Virus record (IMG/VR): IMGVR_UViG_3300045912_000162
Span: 1 to 36,471 of that record
From: a virus
Length of the DNA: 36,471 nt
Direction: 5' to 3' (one strand)
Shown here: piece by piece, positions 17,701 to 25,437 of the stretch
How positions within the stretch are numbered: the first letter of the stretch is position 1
How the letters are laid out: every line of letters begins with the position of its first letter
Notes under the pieces: generated by a model
What the model was told of the DNA's origin: nothing
The model's input: the letters and a program-made list of their open reading frames with translations, nothing else
Databases searched by the model: none
Made by a program: the position numbers and the translations under genes

Positions 17701-19340
17701 GCCGCCTCCCGCCCCATAGCCGCCGCAAAGTCCTTGGCAGCGCCACCGGCCTCGTTGGCGATCCCGGCGATCTGCCCGGCCTGCGCGATACCCGCCTGTT
17801 CGATCTGCGCCTGCGCCAATTGCCGCCGGCGCTCCTGCATATCGACGACGGTGCGGATGATCCCTTGCGGGACATTCAGCCGCTCGGCATACAACCGGCC
17901 CGCCGCCTCGGCGTCGATCAGTTGCGATGCGAGCGGATCGAATTGCGACAGCGCCGCCACCTGTGCTGACCAGCGGTCGATCGCCTCCATCTCGGTTGCG
18001 CGCTGCATCAGTGCGATCGGAGATACGTATTGCAGCCGCAACCGGCTGCGCATGATCTCCTCGGGCGGCGGACGGATCAGCCCGCGGCGCGCCAGCAGCC
18101 GTGCGACGCGCGGAATGCCTCGCCCGAGAAACTCCTGCTGCATCCGCGCCAGGATCGGCGACATACGCTGCATCGCCTGGTCGCGCCAGTGCAGCACCCA
18201 TGTCGCCGTCACACCCTTGCCGGCGCTGCTCGGATCCTCCGGGTTGAGCACCATCGTCAGCAGATCGACATAGAATATCTGCGCGATGCGGCGCTGCTTC
18301 GCGGTCAGCATGTCGAGACCGAGCCTGACATCGCCGCCGGTGAGAATCGGTTCTATGCGGTCGGTCGATCCTTGCCGGTAATAGTTCAGCCCGCCCGGCA
18401 GGGTGCGGATCGGCGACATGAATCCGTCGTCGGGAACCTGCAGCGGCGGATCGACGATCTTCTGCGCGCTTTTGACGATGGTCTTGTCCATCGTATTGAG
18501 CTGCTTGATGTCCGGCAGAGCGGTCCAGCCGCATGACCTGCCCCACACTTCGCCGCTGCGTTTCCTGAGCCGCGGCACGACATAGGGAAACTCGTCGAAT
18601 CCCGATTCCTCGATGATCGCCTGATCCTCGAGGCTCACATAGCAGGATAGAAACGGCTTGTTGCGGCTGTCGTACCGTTGCGGGTCGCGATCGATCCGGG
18701 GCTTGACCGCGTGCAGAAAGCACAGCTTTTTCCCGGGCTGCTTGTCGTAGGCTTCCCTGACTTTCGCCGGCGCACGGTCGCCCCAATGCTGCACGGCCTG
18801 CTTTGCGGTCCATTCCCACTTGCGATAGAGGGTATCGACTTCGCCCTCGTCATTCTCCGCGATGCAGCACTCCATCAGGTGCCGAGTCGCAAAGCTGATC
18901 GTGTTGCGCGGACTATCGAGGATCGACATCACTGCGGTGCCGAGCGCGCCCTCATCGAGATAGAGCTGATCGGTCGCGGTCATCCACCCGGTCAGCGGAT
19001 TGGCAAACACGGCGTAGATCGCCTCGCTGGTTTCATCCAGCCACTGCCGCACTGCCGGGATGCGGTTTATCCTGCTGTCCTCGGTCTCATAGGCGAAAAA
19101 CCGCATGTACGGACTGGTCAGCAGCGCGTGCATCCCGGCCGCGAACACCTCGTTGCACCAGATCGCGGTCGAGTCGAACACCCGCCCCATCGTGCGCGAG
19201 CCGGGCGGGTCGGTCGGATCGCGGTCGGGCAGGATATATTCGGCCAGATCGCGCCACTGCGATTCCCACGGCGCCCGCTCGGCGGCGAGGCGGTCGTACT
19301 CGGCGATCAGCTCTTTTGCGACCGCTGCCGGCATCAGCAT
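17697..19340 (-). CDS. Portal (head-tail connector) protein, T7 type
   Basis: A 547-residue protein with the T7-type portal opening (YDRLAAERAPWESQWRDLAEYILPDR) and the motifs MGRVFDSTAIWCNEVFAAGM, GTAVMSILDSP, GWTALPDIKQLNTMDKTIVK and PEDPSSAGKGVTATWV. It forms the dodecameric ring at the packaging vertex and docks terminase, then the tail. The start could be the ATG at 19340 or the one at 19334, which overlaps the preceding stop as TGATG. The C-terminus is rich in Gln and Ala helices. Confidence 0.93.
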   Translation of the reverse strand: MLMPAAVAKELIAEYDRLAAERAPWESQWRDLAEYILPDRDPTDPPGSRTMGRVFDSTAIWCNEVFAAGMHALLTSPYMRFFAYETEDSRINRIPAVRQWLDETSEAIYAVFANPLTGWMTATDQLYLDEGALGTAVMSILDSPRNTISFATRHLMECCIAENDEGEVDTLYRKWEWTAKQAVQHWGDRAPAKVREAYDKQPGKKLCFLHAVKPRIDRDPQRYDSRNKPFLSCYVSLEDQAIIEESGFDEFPYVVPRLRKRSGEVWGRSCGWTALPDIKQLNTMDKTIVKSAQKIVDPPLQVPDDGFMSPIRTLPGGLNYYRQGSTDRIEPILTGGDVRLGLDMLTAKQRRIAQIFYVDLLTMVLNPEDPSSAGKGVTATWVLHWRDQAMQRMSPILARMQQEFLGRGIPRVARLLARRGLIRPPPEEIMRSRLRLQYVSPIALMQRATEMEAIDRWSAQVAALSQFDPLASQLIDAEAAGRLYAERLNVPQGIIRTVVDMQERRRQLAQAQIEQAGIAQAGQIAGIANEAGGAAKDFAAAMGREAA

Positions 19341-19591
19341 TCCCTCGCCATGTACTGATTGTCTGGGTCGGCGCCGGCCCGCGTCGCTTCAATGGCCTCC
19401 CTCTGTCCGATCGCTGCCGCCGCGATCAGCAATATCTTGAAGCCGTCATCATAGACTCCCAGGCTCCGCACGTTGCCATCGCGCAGAGCGATAGAGACCA
19501 CAATCCCCCCGATCTGATCCTTGGCGAATAATAGTTCCAGCTCGCCAAGGATAGAGCCGAGGCCCTCTTTGAACCGGCGCGGATCGTCCAT
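19334..19591 (-). CDS. Small conserved-looking protein between portal and GRQSTILTG protein
   Basis: An 85-residue protein starting MDDPRRFKEGLGSILGELELLF. It has alternating strands and helices (IGGIVVSIALRDGNVRSLGVYDDGFKILLIAAAAIGQREA). The pattern resembles small proteins that accompany portal genes in alphaproteobacterial podoviruses, but I do not recognise a named family. It overlaps the portal start, so translation is likely coupled. Confidence 0.6.
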   Translation of the reverse strand: MDDPRRFKEGLGSILGELELLFAKDQIGGIVVSIALRDGNVRSLGVYDDGFKILLIAAAAIGQREAIEATRAGADPDNQYMAREC

Positions 19592-19592
19592 T

Positions 19593-19844
19593 CTACTGCC
19601 CCAGCAATGTTTTGCGAGAGACCGGCGTGGGGCTGATCGGCATCCCGAACGGCCCCGTGAGGATCGTCGATTGCCGCCCCTGGCGATCGCCGGCCATGCT
19701 CCTTGCCGCGTCGCCTGCGGCGATCATGTCGCGGTTTCCGAGCAAGGGCGGGGCCGGGGCTGAGATTGCCTGCGGCGCCGGTGCGCTCGATACGCCGCTG
19801 TCATTGCTGCGGCCCCCGCCGAACATCCGTCCGATGAAGCTCAT
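19593..19844 (-). CDS. Small podoviral head protein with RQGRQSTILTG motif
   Basis: An 83-residue protein, MSFIGRMFGGG at the start and KTLLGQ at the end, with RQGRQSTILTGPFG near residue 55. This short Pro/Ala-rich protein with a GRxSTILTG motif and a terminal KTLLG is a recurrent neighbour of T7-type portal genes; its role is not established. It precedes the 85-residue gene by 1 bp. Confidence 0.75.
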   Translation of the reverse strand: MSFIGRMFGGGRSNDSGVSSAPAPQAISAPAPPLLGNRDMIAAGDAARSMAGDRQGRQSTILTGPFGMPISPTPVSRKTLLGQ

Positions 19845-19858
19845 GGGCTGAACCCCGC

Positions 19859-20338
19859 TCAGAATCCCGTTCCGATGACACCAGACCGCAGAAACACGTT
19901 TGCAGCGACGGTGCCGCCGCCATAGGTCGAGACGCGCAGCCGCGCATAGCGCCCGATTGCCGGCGCCACGAATATCCCGGCTGTCGTCGTCGCCGCCGTC
20001 ACCGAACCGGTCGGCAGCGCGTAAAACTGCTGCGACACCCAGTTCGTGCCGTCATTCGATGTCTCGAAGCTGCTGGTGCATGACGTCCCGGCGCTGGTGA
20101 TATGCCAGACGATGCTGCCGGCGCCGGTGGTATCGACGCTGACGACGACCGCGGCGCTGTTGACGCTGCCACTGCACGCTTGGCCGGGCAGGCAGCCATC
20201 GCGCGGCTGGACGATCATTGCCGGAGAATATACCTGGCCCGGTGCCGGCCTGGTGACGGCCCCGATGATGATCATCGCCAGCGCCAGGATCAGCGCGGCA
20301 AGCGCCAGCACATCGCCGCCAAAGAACGGTTTTCTCAT
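19859..20338 (-). CDS. Membrane-anchored beta-sandwich-like virion or surface protein
   Basis: A 159-residue protein starting MRKPFFGGDVLALAALILAL. Positive residues followed by one hydrophobic helix (about 10-28) could be a signal anchor. The rest is beta-rich with two cysteine pairs (GCLPGQAC; GTSCTSSF) and a sequence ETSNDGTNWVSQQFYALPTG that recalls phage/host beta-sandwich modules binding surfaces. The ATG overlaps the stop of the glycine-rich gene as ATGA, so the two are probably made together. Confidence 0.6.
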   Translation of the reverse strand: MRKPFFGGDVLALAALILALAMIIIGAVTRPAPGQVYSPAMIVQPRDGCLPGQACSGSVNSAAVVVSVDTTGAGSIVWHITSAGTSCTSSFETSNDGTNWVSQQFYALPTGSVTAATTTAGIFVAPAIGRYARLRVSTYGGGTVAANVFLRSGVIGTGF

Positions 20339-21798
20339 TGCCAGAATCCATGCAGTGCCGGCTCTCGCCGCAGCCTTTTGATCGTCCCCGGAAACGGCAG
20401 AGGCGGTCCGGCGATCGCCTCGATTTCTTCGGTCGTCAGCGGATAGTGATCGTTTGCCTCGAACGCCGCGATCAGCCCCTCGAGGATTTCCTGCGTCAGA
20501 TATCGGCCGGCCGGCAGGTGCGCTACCGGGTCCCAGCCCGGTATCCGCACACGTCCGGTGAATGGCGGTTCCGGAGGCTGACCGAGTTCGCCAGCCGCAG
20601 TCTGCGTGATGGCGCCGATGCTCTGATCGACGCTGCCGATGATGCCTGCGTCGAGCAGCCCGGCCGCAGTCTGCGCAATATCGCCGATGCTCTGGCTGAC
20701 GCTGCCGGTGATCGCCAGCGCCCCAGCCGCAGTCTGCGTGATGGCGCCGATGCTCTGATCGACGCTGCCAGTGATCGCCAGCGCCCCGGCCGCAGTCTGC
20801 GCGATATCGCCGATGCTCTGATCGACCGCCCCCTCGATGCCGCCGCCGCCGCCCGGCGTATACGTGACGACGATGATGCCTTGCGCGCCAGCGCCGCCGG
20901 CACCGGCCGGTGTCGTGTTGCCCGCACCGCCGCCGCCGCCGCCGCCGCCGCCGTACAGCCCGCCGGTGCCTCCCGGAGAACCATGCGTGCCGCCATTGCC
21001 GCCGCCTGCACCGCCGCCGCTGCCGTGCGTCGAATCCCACTCTTTGCCGGCGCCGCCGTTGCCCCCGACATAAGTCTGGCCCGTAGCAGTCCCGCCGCCG
21101 CCGCCGCCGCCGCCAGGGCCGCTCGCGCCGCTGCCCGCCGTCGGGGTTGCCCCGGCCTGACCGCTCGATACCCCGCCGGCACCGCCAGCCGTACCATCGG
21201 AACCAGCGCCACCGTTTCCGCCCGCGCCGCCGCTGGCCGGCGATCCGTTCGTCGAGGACCCGCCGCCGGCGCCGCCGCCGCCGCCAGCGCCGCCGCCCGA
21301 AGCCGGATTGCCGCCCGTCTTTCCAGCCCCGCCAGGCCCCGCAGCGCCGCCGCCGCCGGAGCTTGCCCGGAAACTGGTGTTCGGCGTGCCGCCATTGCCG
21401 CCGCTATATTTCGTCGTCCCGACGCCATCGGCGGCGGCGCCGCCCGAAGCCGCCGTCGAACTGTTGCGCTGACCTGCTCCGCCGCCCTTTGAGCCGACGG
21501 ACGACGCCGCGAGTGAAGCGCCGTTGAACCAGGTATCTCCGCCGGCCCCCCCGTGGCCACCCGTTACCGCGCCGCCCGCACCTCCGGCACCGACCTGTAT
21601 AGTGATCGAGCCGCTCAGCCCGGAGATGTTTTCTACCTTCGAGTAGGCGCCGCCGCCGCCGCCGCCGCCGCCATTGAAGGATCCTTGCGTCGCGCCGCCG
21701 CCGCCGCCGCCGCCGCCTATCGTCTCGACGACGTTTGTGTCGCTCCAGTCTCCTGGGATGCTCCAGGATGTCCCTGACGTAAGATAGACCGTCGTCAT
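20335..21798 (-). CDS. Glycine-rich tail tip / adhesin-like protein with 21-residue repeats
   Basis: A 487-residue protein. Residues 1-25 (VYLTSGTSWSIPGDW) are the usual opening of glycine-rich phage adhesins. Residues about 28-325 are dominated by Gly runs with Ala/Ser/Asn, the composition of polyglycine-II sandwich tips. Next come four copies of a 21-23-residue repeat (core VDQSIGAITQTAAG) and a C-terminal globular end of about 85 residues. It probably contributes to adsorption. The DNA has long GCC/GGC microsatellite-like runs (for example around 20928-20952), so replication slippage and length change are likely. Confidence 0.75.
   Translation of the reverse strand: MTTVYLTSGTSWSIPGDWSDTNVVETIGGGGGGGGATQGSFNGGGGGGGGAYSKVENISGLSGSITIQVGAGGAGGAVTGGHGGAGGDTWFNGASLAASSVGSKGGGAGQRNSSTAASGGAAADGVGTTKYSGGNGGTPNTSFRASSGGGGAAGPGGAGKTGGNPASGGGAGGGGGAGGGSSTNGSPASGGAGGNGGAGSDGTAGGAGGVSSGQAGATPTAGSGASGPGGGGGGGGTATGQTYVGGNGGAGKEWDSTHGSGGGAGGGNGGTHGSPGGTGGLYGGGGGGGGGAGNTTPAGAGGAGAQGIIVVTYTPGGGGGIEGAVDQSIGDIAQTAAGALAITGSVDQSIGAITQTAAGALAITGSVSQSIGDIAQTAAGLLDAGIIGSVDQSIGAITQTAAGELGQPPEPPFTGRVRIPGWDPVAHLPAGRYLTQEILEGLIAAFEANDHYPLTTEEIEAIAGPPLPFPGTIKRLRREPALHGFWQ
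20590..20832. repeat. Four tandem about 63-bp repeats inside the glycine-rich gene
   Basis: Four units encode QSIGDIAQTAAGALAITGS-type repeats, alternating D-I-A and A-I-T variants; the third has a 3-residue insertion (LLDAGIIGS). The alternation suggests duplication of a two-unit block. Confidence 0.85.
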
Positions 21799-22343
21799 TG
21801 GCGCGGCACGCCGATGCCGCTATCGTCGATGCCGACGGGCGGCTCGTCATATTTGCTGCGGTCGATGATATCGCCGGGCTTCAATTCGCCCGCCTCGATG
21901 ATCAGTTTCGCGCCGGCCCGCAGCTCGGGTGGCGTCTCCGGATTGTGCAGGACGATCTTCTCTACGCGACCCCCTTCATCGATCTCGGCATAACGGCGCT
22001 TGATCATGCCGCCGTCGAGAACGTCGCCTTCCTTCGAGACCTCCGAGAGGTGCAGCGTGCGCTCCGCGATCACGTCAATGCCCGGGTCCGCCGCGCAATG
22101 GCCGATGACGTCCCCGGCCTCGTCCACGATCGCACAGCGATGCGGCAGCGGAGGTCCGCCGGCATCGTCGGCGACCGCCGCGTCCGGCCCCCGCTGCTCG
22201 TAATCGTCGATCGGCTGCAGGATCAGCTTTTCGCCGGGACGCGCCTTTATTGCGGCGAGCTGCGCATCGTCGTCTGGAACGATCAGAACCCGGCGGCGGC
22301 GCTGAGCCACGCTGTACAGGATCGCGACATGGCTTGCCGGCAT
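21795..22343 (-). CDS. Unknown late protein (182 aa)
   Basis: A 182-residue acidic protein that precedes, and overlaps by ATGA, the glycine-rich adhesin gene. The first part (VAILYSVAQRRRRVLIVPDDDAQLAAI) and the middle (CAIVDEAGDVIGHCAADPGID) look like small beta-hairpin modules. Later strands end in VEKIVLHNPETPPELRAGAKLII. No catalytic motif is recognised. By context it may be a tail-tip accessory or chaperone for the adhesin. Confidence 0.65.
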   Translation of the reverse strand: MPASHVAILYSVAQRRRRVLIVPDDDAQLAAIKARPGEKLILQPIDDYEQRGPDAAVADDAGGPPLPHRCAIVDEAGDVIGHCAADPGIDVIAERTLHLSEVSKEGDVLDGGMIKRRYAEIDEGGRVEKIVLHNPETPPELRAGAKLIIEAGELKPGDIIDRSKYDEPPVGIDDSGIGVPRQ

Positions 22344-22353
22344 GCTTGGCCTA

Positions 22354-22761
22354 TCAGGCTCCCGGCGCTGTCCAGGTGAAGGTCGTGACCGTAAAGCTCT
22401 GCCCGGCGGTAAAGCTCGTCGAGTCCACCTCCATGTCGCCGGCGCCGCCAGTCAGCGTCACGGTCCCCTGTGCATGGCAGGTCGTCCCGTCCGATGCATA
22501 CAGGCGATAATGCCCCGCCGTTCCAGTCGCATCGGCGCTGCTGTCCTGCCACGTGCCAGATTTCGATTTGGACCCGCCTGATGCATTCGCCATCCAATCC
22601 GACGGCAGGTTCAGAGTCGCCAGCACCGTTCCGCTGTCGGCCGCCGCGCAATTGGCCGGAGGCGAGCCGGTGCGGATTTTCAGCACCGCGCTGGTCCCGA
22701 TCGTGGTTTCGATCTGATCGAGGATCGCGTTCCGAACGCTCGTCGAGAATTGCAGCGCCAT
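22354..22761 (-). CDS. Unknown phage structural protein (135 aa)
   Basis: A 135-residue protein starting MALQFSTSVRNAILDQIETT; GGGGATG just before the ATG at 22761 supports this start over a TTG at 22794. The motif RNAILDQIETTIGTSAVLKIRTGSPPANC, then GTVLATLNLPSDWM, is typical of a small virion-protein type in many phages. The C-terminal half is beta-rich (HYRLYASDGTTCHAQGTVTLT). Likely a tail or head surface protein. Confidence 0.75.
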   Translation of the reverse strand: MALQFSTSVRNAILDQIETTIGTSAVLKIRTGSPPANCAAADSGTVLATLNLPSDWMANASGGSKSKSGTWQDSSADATGTAGHYRLYASDGTTCHAQGTVTLTGGAGDMEVDSTSFTAGQSFTVTTFTWTAPGA

Positions 22762-22762
22762 C

Positions 22763-22843
22763 TCATCCCCATAGCTCGAACAGGATTTGCCCAAGCAGCA
22801 CCGCAGCGCCCCCGAGGCATACGCCGCCGATCACGATCGTCAT
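22763..22843 (-). CDS. 26-residue membrane micro-protein
   Basis: ATG at 22843 overlaps the stop of the HTH gene as ATGA; TGA at 22765-22763 lies 1 bp before the next ATG (22761). The product is MTIVIGGVCLGGAAVLLGQI plus LFELWG, one hydrophobic helix with no charge except one Glu near the end. Tight packing and codon overlap make it a credible real gene, shorter than gene finders usually accept. It could be a lysis-timing or entry peptide; function unknown. Confidence 0.5.
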   Translation of the reverse strand: MTIVIGGVCLGGAAVLLGQILFELWG

Positions 22844-23037
22844 TTGTGGCCCGCCGCAGGCTCCGCCAGCTTTTCGAGATCGGCGAAGATCACTAGGGTG
22901 CGGCGGCCGATCGCAACCGTTCTGATCCGGCCTTCCTTCACCAATTCATAGAATTTGGTGCGCCCGAGCCCGGTGATGGAGAGCGCTGTCGCTACCGTTA
23001 CCGTGAGCGGCTTAAGCCGATTGATTCCCGTCATCAT
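22840..23037 (-). CDS. Excisionase-family HTH_17 DNA-binding protein
   Basis: A 65-residue protein, MMTGINRLKPLTVTVATALS at the start. TVTVATALSITGLGRTKFYELVKEGRIRTVAIGRRTLVIFADLEKL is a classic winged HTH_17 / excisionase-like domain. GAGAGG precedes the ATG at 23037. It is separated from the terminase by small genes and has its own palindrome just upstream, so it may regulate its own transcription or late genes, or act as a directionality factor. One of four such domains in the window. Confidence 0.8.
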   Translation of the reverse strand: MMTGINRLKPLTVTVATALSITGLGRTKFYELVKEGRIRTVAIGRRTLVIFADLEKLAEPAAGHK

Positions 23038-23312
23038 CGCCTCTCTGTCGTTCGCCGTGCACACGGCGAATAAGCGATGCAATCATAGCGGAAACGTCCG
23101 GCCAAGTCTGCGGATAATCGCTGAAAACCGCTAAAAACTCGTTCAGGGAAGTATGCCGGGAGTCTCGTAGATGCGCCGGCCGCAAAAGCCATCCTCACCC
23201 GGCGGCGCGGTCCGTCGTGCCAGCGCAGCGCCGCTTTCGCCGCTGCGCCGTCGCGCGGCCGATCGCCGCGATGCGGCCGCATGATCTCCGGTCCGCTGCG
23301 CACCCACGCCAT
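23034..23312 (-). CDS. Doubtful overlapping reading frame (92 aa)
   Basis: This frame starts MAWVRSGPEIMRPHRGD with TGATG overlap to the Cys-rich gene upstream, the coupling pattern used elsewhere here. The product is Arg/Ala-rich with no recognisable domain, and its 3' part covers the putative promoter and palindrome of the HTH_17 gene. I regard it as possible but unproven; the 23038-23311 interval otherwise holds only that control region. Confidence 0.3.
   Translation of the reverse strand: MAWVRSGPEIMRPHRGDRPRDGAAAKAALRWHDGPRRRVRMAFAAGASTRLPAYFPERVFSGFQRLSADLAGRFRYDCIAYSPCARRTTERR
23051..23070. promoter_or_regulatory. Operator-like palindrome upstream of the HTH_17 gene
   Basis: TTCGCCGTGCACACGGCGAA is an inverted repeat with 9-bp arms and a 2-bp centre, 14 bp upstream of the minus-strand start at 23037. 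A TATGAT box lies just upstream on the minus strand (about 23082-23087), so the palindrome would fall near the transcription start. This fits repressor control. Confidence 0.5.
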
Positions 23313-23500
23313 CACGGAATCGCCCGGACACCCGGCGGCAACGGCGGAGACCCTCCCGGCTCCAGCCTCCGGTACTCGCCGCACCATTCGGTCAGCAGCT
23401 TGCCGAGATTGTGCGGGTAGCGGCGGCAGTCGCCATGCGACATGCGCGACGGCGGCTTCTGAAAGAACCGGCAGGTCTCGCAGCTTTCCTCTTCGTCCAT
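23312..23500 (-). CDS. Small four-cysteine zinc-ribbon-like protein
   Basis: A 62-residue protein starting MDEEESCETCRFFQKPPSRM. CETCRFF, then GDCRRYPHNLG, then TEWCGEYR gives four Cys in a pattern (CxxC...C...C with RRYP) that I recognise from small phage and bacterial zinc-binding proteins. AAGGGG precedes the ATG. The T-rich end of a hairpin lies immediately upstream, so expression may be attenuated. Exact role unknown. Confidence 0.75.
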   Translation of the reverse strand: MDEEESCETCRFFQKPPSRMSHGDCRRYPHNLGKLLTEWCGEYRRLEPGGSPPLPPGVRAIP

Positions 23501-23518
23501 CGGGTCCCCTTAAAAATC

Positions 23519-23551
23519 GCCCGGCGCGAACCGGAGGCTCTAGCGCCGGGC
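23519..23551 (-). terminator. Intrinsic terminator or attenuator after the terminase region
   Basis: On the minus strand GCCCGGCGC pairs with GCGCCGGGC (9-bp stem, 15-nt loop) and is followed by GATTTTT. It sits after the small HTH gene and just before the ribosome site of the Cys-rich gene, so it could end the terminase transcript or tune read-through. Confidence 0.6.
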
Positions 23552-23612
23552 AAGTCTGGAGGAGAGAGCAATCATGACAGCCGCCTGGGATGTGCCCGCG
23601 GCTTTCCCCTAT

Positions 23613-23822
23613 TCACGCCGCGCGCGAAATTATTCTATCGGAAATACCGGACATTCCAACAGAAAAATCGGACATTGCCGCGATGCGGCGCAGATGCCGC
23701 TCGCACAGCCCGAGTTCGCGCTCGATCTGCTTCCACCGCATCCCTGCCGCCCGCATCTCCCGCACGATCCGGCCCAGGTCGGATTGCTGCGCAGGCGTGA
23801 GACGATTACTCGCTGATCGCAT
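23613..23822 (-). CDS. Small helix-turn-helix protein overlapping the terminase 3' end
   Basis: A 69-residue basic protein. RLTPAQQSDLGRIVREMRAAGMRWKQIERELGLCERHLRRI forms helices with a clear HTH (GMRWKQIERELGLCERHLRRI, about 27-47). It overlaps the end of the large terminase gene by 17 bp, on the same strand. By place it could tune late transcription or packaging. It differs from the HTH_17 group. No family name can be given. Confidence 0.6.
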   Translation of the reverse strand: MRSASNRLTPAQQSDLGRIVREMRAAGMRWKQIERELGLCERHLRRIAAMSDFSVGMSGISDRIISRAA

Positions 23823-25344
23823 ATTCCTGCCTCCGGCTGCCCCCGCGGAACTCCCCGAAGGGGTGCTCCATGTCGATCGCCTGCGTCTGGCGGCGCGCGT
23901 TCATCCGCTCGCGGCCGCGACCCAGAACCTCGTAGAACTCGCCCGCCCCCAGACACAGATATTGCAGCGCATCATGGGGATGGGACCAATCATTCTTTTC
24001 CGCCTGCTCATCGAACCGTTCCGCTCCGGGAACATTCATCCGACGATAGCGATAACCGTTATTGAAACCGCCCCGCAGCACTCGGCAGCGCGGGCTGAGC
24101 CGGAATGCAGGTTCCCCGTCGATCAGCAATTGCAGAGGCTTGCGCACCGCTTCCCAGCGCACCGCCGGGCTGTTCGACGGGGCCGGGTCTATCCTGATCC
24201 GGGTGCGGCTCTCGACGATCTCCTTCCAGTTCTTCTCGCCGGCCCTTCTGTCGGCGCCATAGGTCGTCGAGGGATCGGCCCAGCCTTGAATCTTCGGGAC
24301 CATCTGGAAGCGCTCCCTGAGCCGCTGCGCCAGCAGATCGCCGAACCGCATCGGCCCGGTGCCGTGCTCCGTCACCAGCTCGTCGAGGATCAGCCATCTG
24401 CCCGACGGCAGCCTCTGCCCGAACACCGCCGCCGGAGATCCGCCACCGTCGATCCCGATCCCCAGCGGCAGGCCTGGCGCCGGTTCCAGCTCGGCATTCG
24501 CGATGTGCATCCGATCGTTGAACTCGGGATAGATCGGCTTGCCGGCGCGGCTGTATCCCGGTTTGTTGTCCACCATCCGGGCGATGTACCAGTCGGCCTG
24601 CCCGGCCTTCGGCTTGTAGTAATCCTCCGGCAGATTGGCGAGATTCTCGGCGCCCGGCTCGCGCCCTCCCGGCTGGATGAACAGATCGATGCCGAGCTCC
24701 GCACGTTCGGCCGGGGTCTTCAGAAAAACCTCGCGATATAGCCAGCTCTCGAATTCGGGTGCGTTGCAGTCGGCGAGCACGCCGGCCCATGTCGGCCCGC
24801 CATCCGCCATGTCGGGGAACCGACCGGCCCGGCCCAGCGCGAACGCCATGACCTCCTGCGCCAGCAGATCGACCTCGTTGAGATACCAGAAGGTCGGCTC
24901 GTATCCGCGCATGAACTCCTCCACGTCCATGTCGCCGATCGCAGCGAAATCGACATGCAGATCGATCGCGGTGCCGTCGCCGGTCGCGAACGTGATCTTG
25001 TGCGAGGCCGGAGCGTTGAGCGCGCCGGTCCACTGGCCCAGCTCCTGCGGCACCCGCTTCCACCACGACGGGATCGTCGATCGCCATAGCTGGCGATAGG
25101 TGTCGCGGATCACGGTCATCTTGACCCGCCGCACCGGCATGAATTCGCCATCGACCTTGACCCGGTAGCGTCGCGACGGAACCTGACGGTGCGCGATCGC
25201 GACTCCCTTCATCAGAGCCGCCGTCGTCTTGCCCGAGCCGATCGGCCCGTTGAGGATCTGCACCCGCGCGCGCGACGCCATGAACGCTGCCGCCACCGGC
25301 CCCGGAGACTTCCACGTCAGATCGATTCGCAGCTCGCCGCTCAT
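23806..25344 (-). CDS. terL: Terminase large subunit
   Basis: A 512-residue packaging motor. Walker A is NGPIGSGKT at 32-40, the Walker B-type strand FWYLNEVD at 152-159, and the nuclease domain begins around GIGIDGGGSPAAVFG with Asp299; a second acidic site is DEL at 321. It pumps DNA into proheads through the portal and cuts concatemers. It is encoded downstream of the small subunit, but an unusual 410-bp stretch with repeats lies between the two. Confidence 0.95.
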   Translation of the reverse strand: MSGELRIDLTWKSPGPVAAAFMASRARVQILNGPIGSGKTTAALMKGVAIAHRQVPSRRYRVKVDGEFMPVRRVKMTVIRDTYRQLWRSTIPSWWKRVPQELGQWTGALNAPASHKITFATGDGTAIDLHVDFAAIGDMDVEEFMRGYEPTFWYLNEVDLLAQEVMAFALGRAGRFPDMADGGPTWAGVLADCNAPEFESWLYREVFLKTPAERAELGIDLFIQPGGREPGAENLANLPEDYYKPKAGQADWYIARMVDNKPGYSRAGKPIYPEFNDRMHIANAELEPAPGLPLGIGIDGGGSPAAVFGQRLPSGRWLILDELVTEHGTGPMRFGDLLAQRLRERFQMVPKIQGWADPSTTYGADRRAGEKNWKEIVESRTRIRIDPAPSNSPAVRWEAVRKPLQLLIDGEPAFRLSPRCRVLRGGFNNGYRYRRMNVPGAERFDEQAEKNDWSHPHDALQYLCLGAGEFYEVLGRGRERMNARRQTQAIDMEHPFGEFRGGSRRQEYAISE

Positions 25345-25437
25345 CCCGTCAAACCCGGACCCGTGTTTTCATCTTTTGTTATCCGTGTTCCGGCCCAAAA
25401 ATCCCAGGTCAGACCAAAAGCACGGCATGACAGGCGG

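Noticed and set aside
23574-23816. Plus-strand frame MTAAWDVPAAF with a fine GGAGGAG site
   Set aside because: It runs antisense to the HTH gene and the terminase end, its product is low-complexity, and no plus-strand transcription is otherwise seen in the late block.
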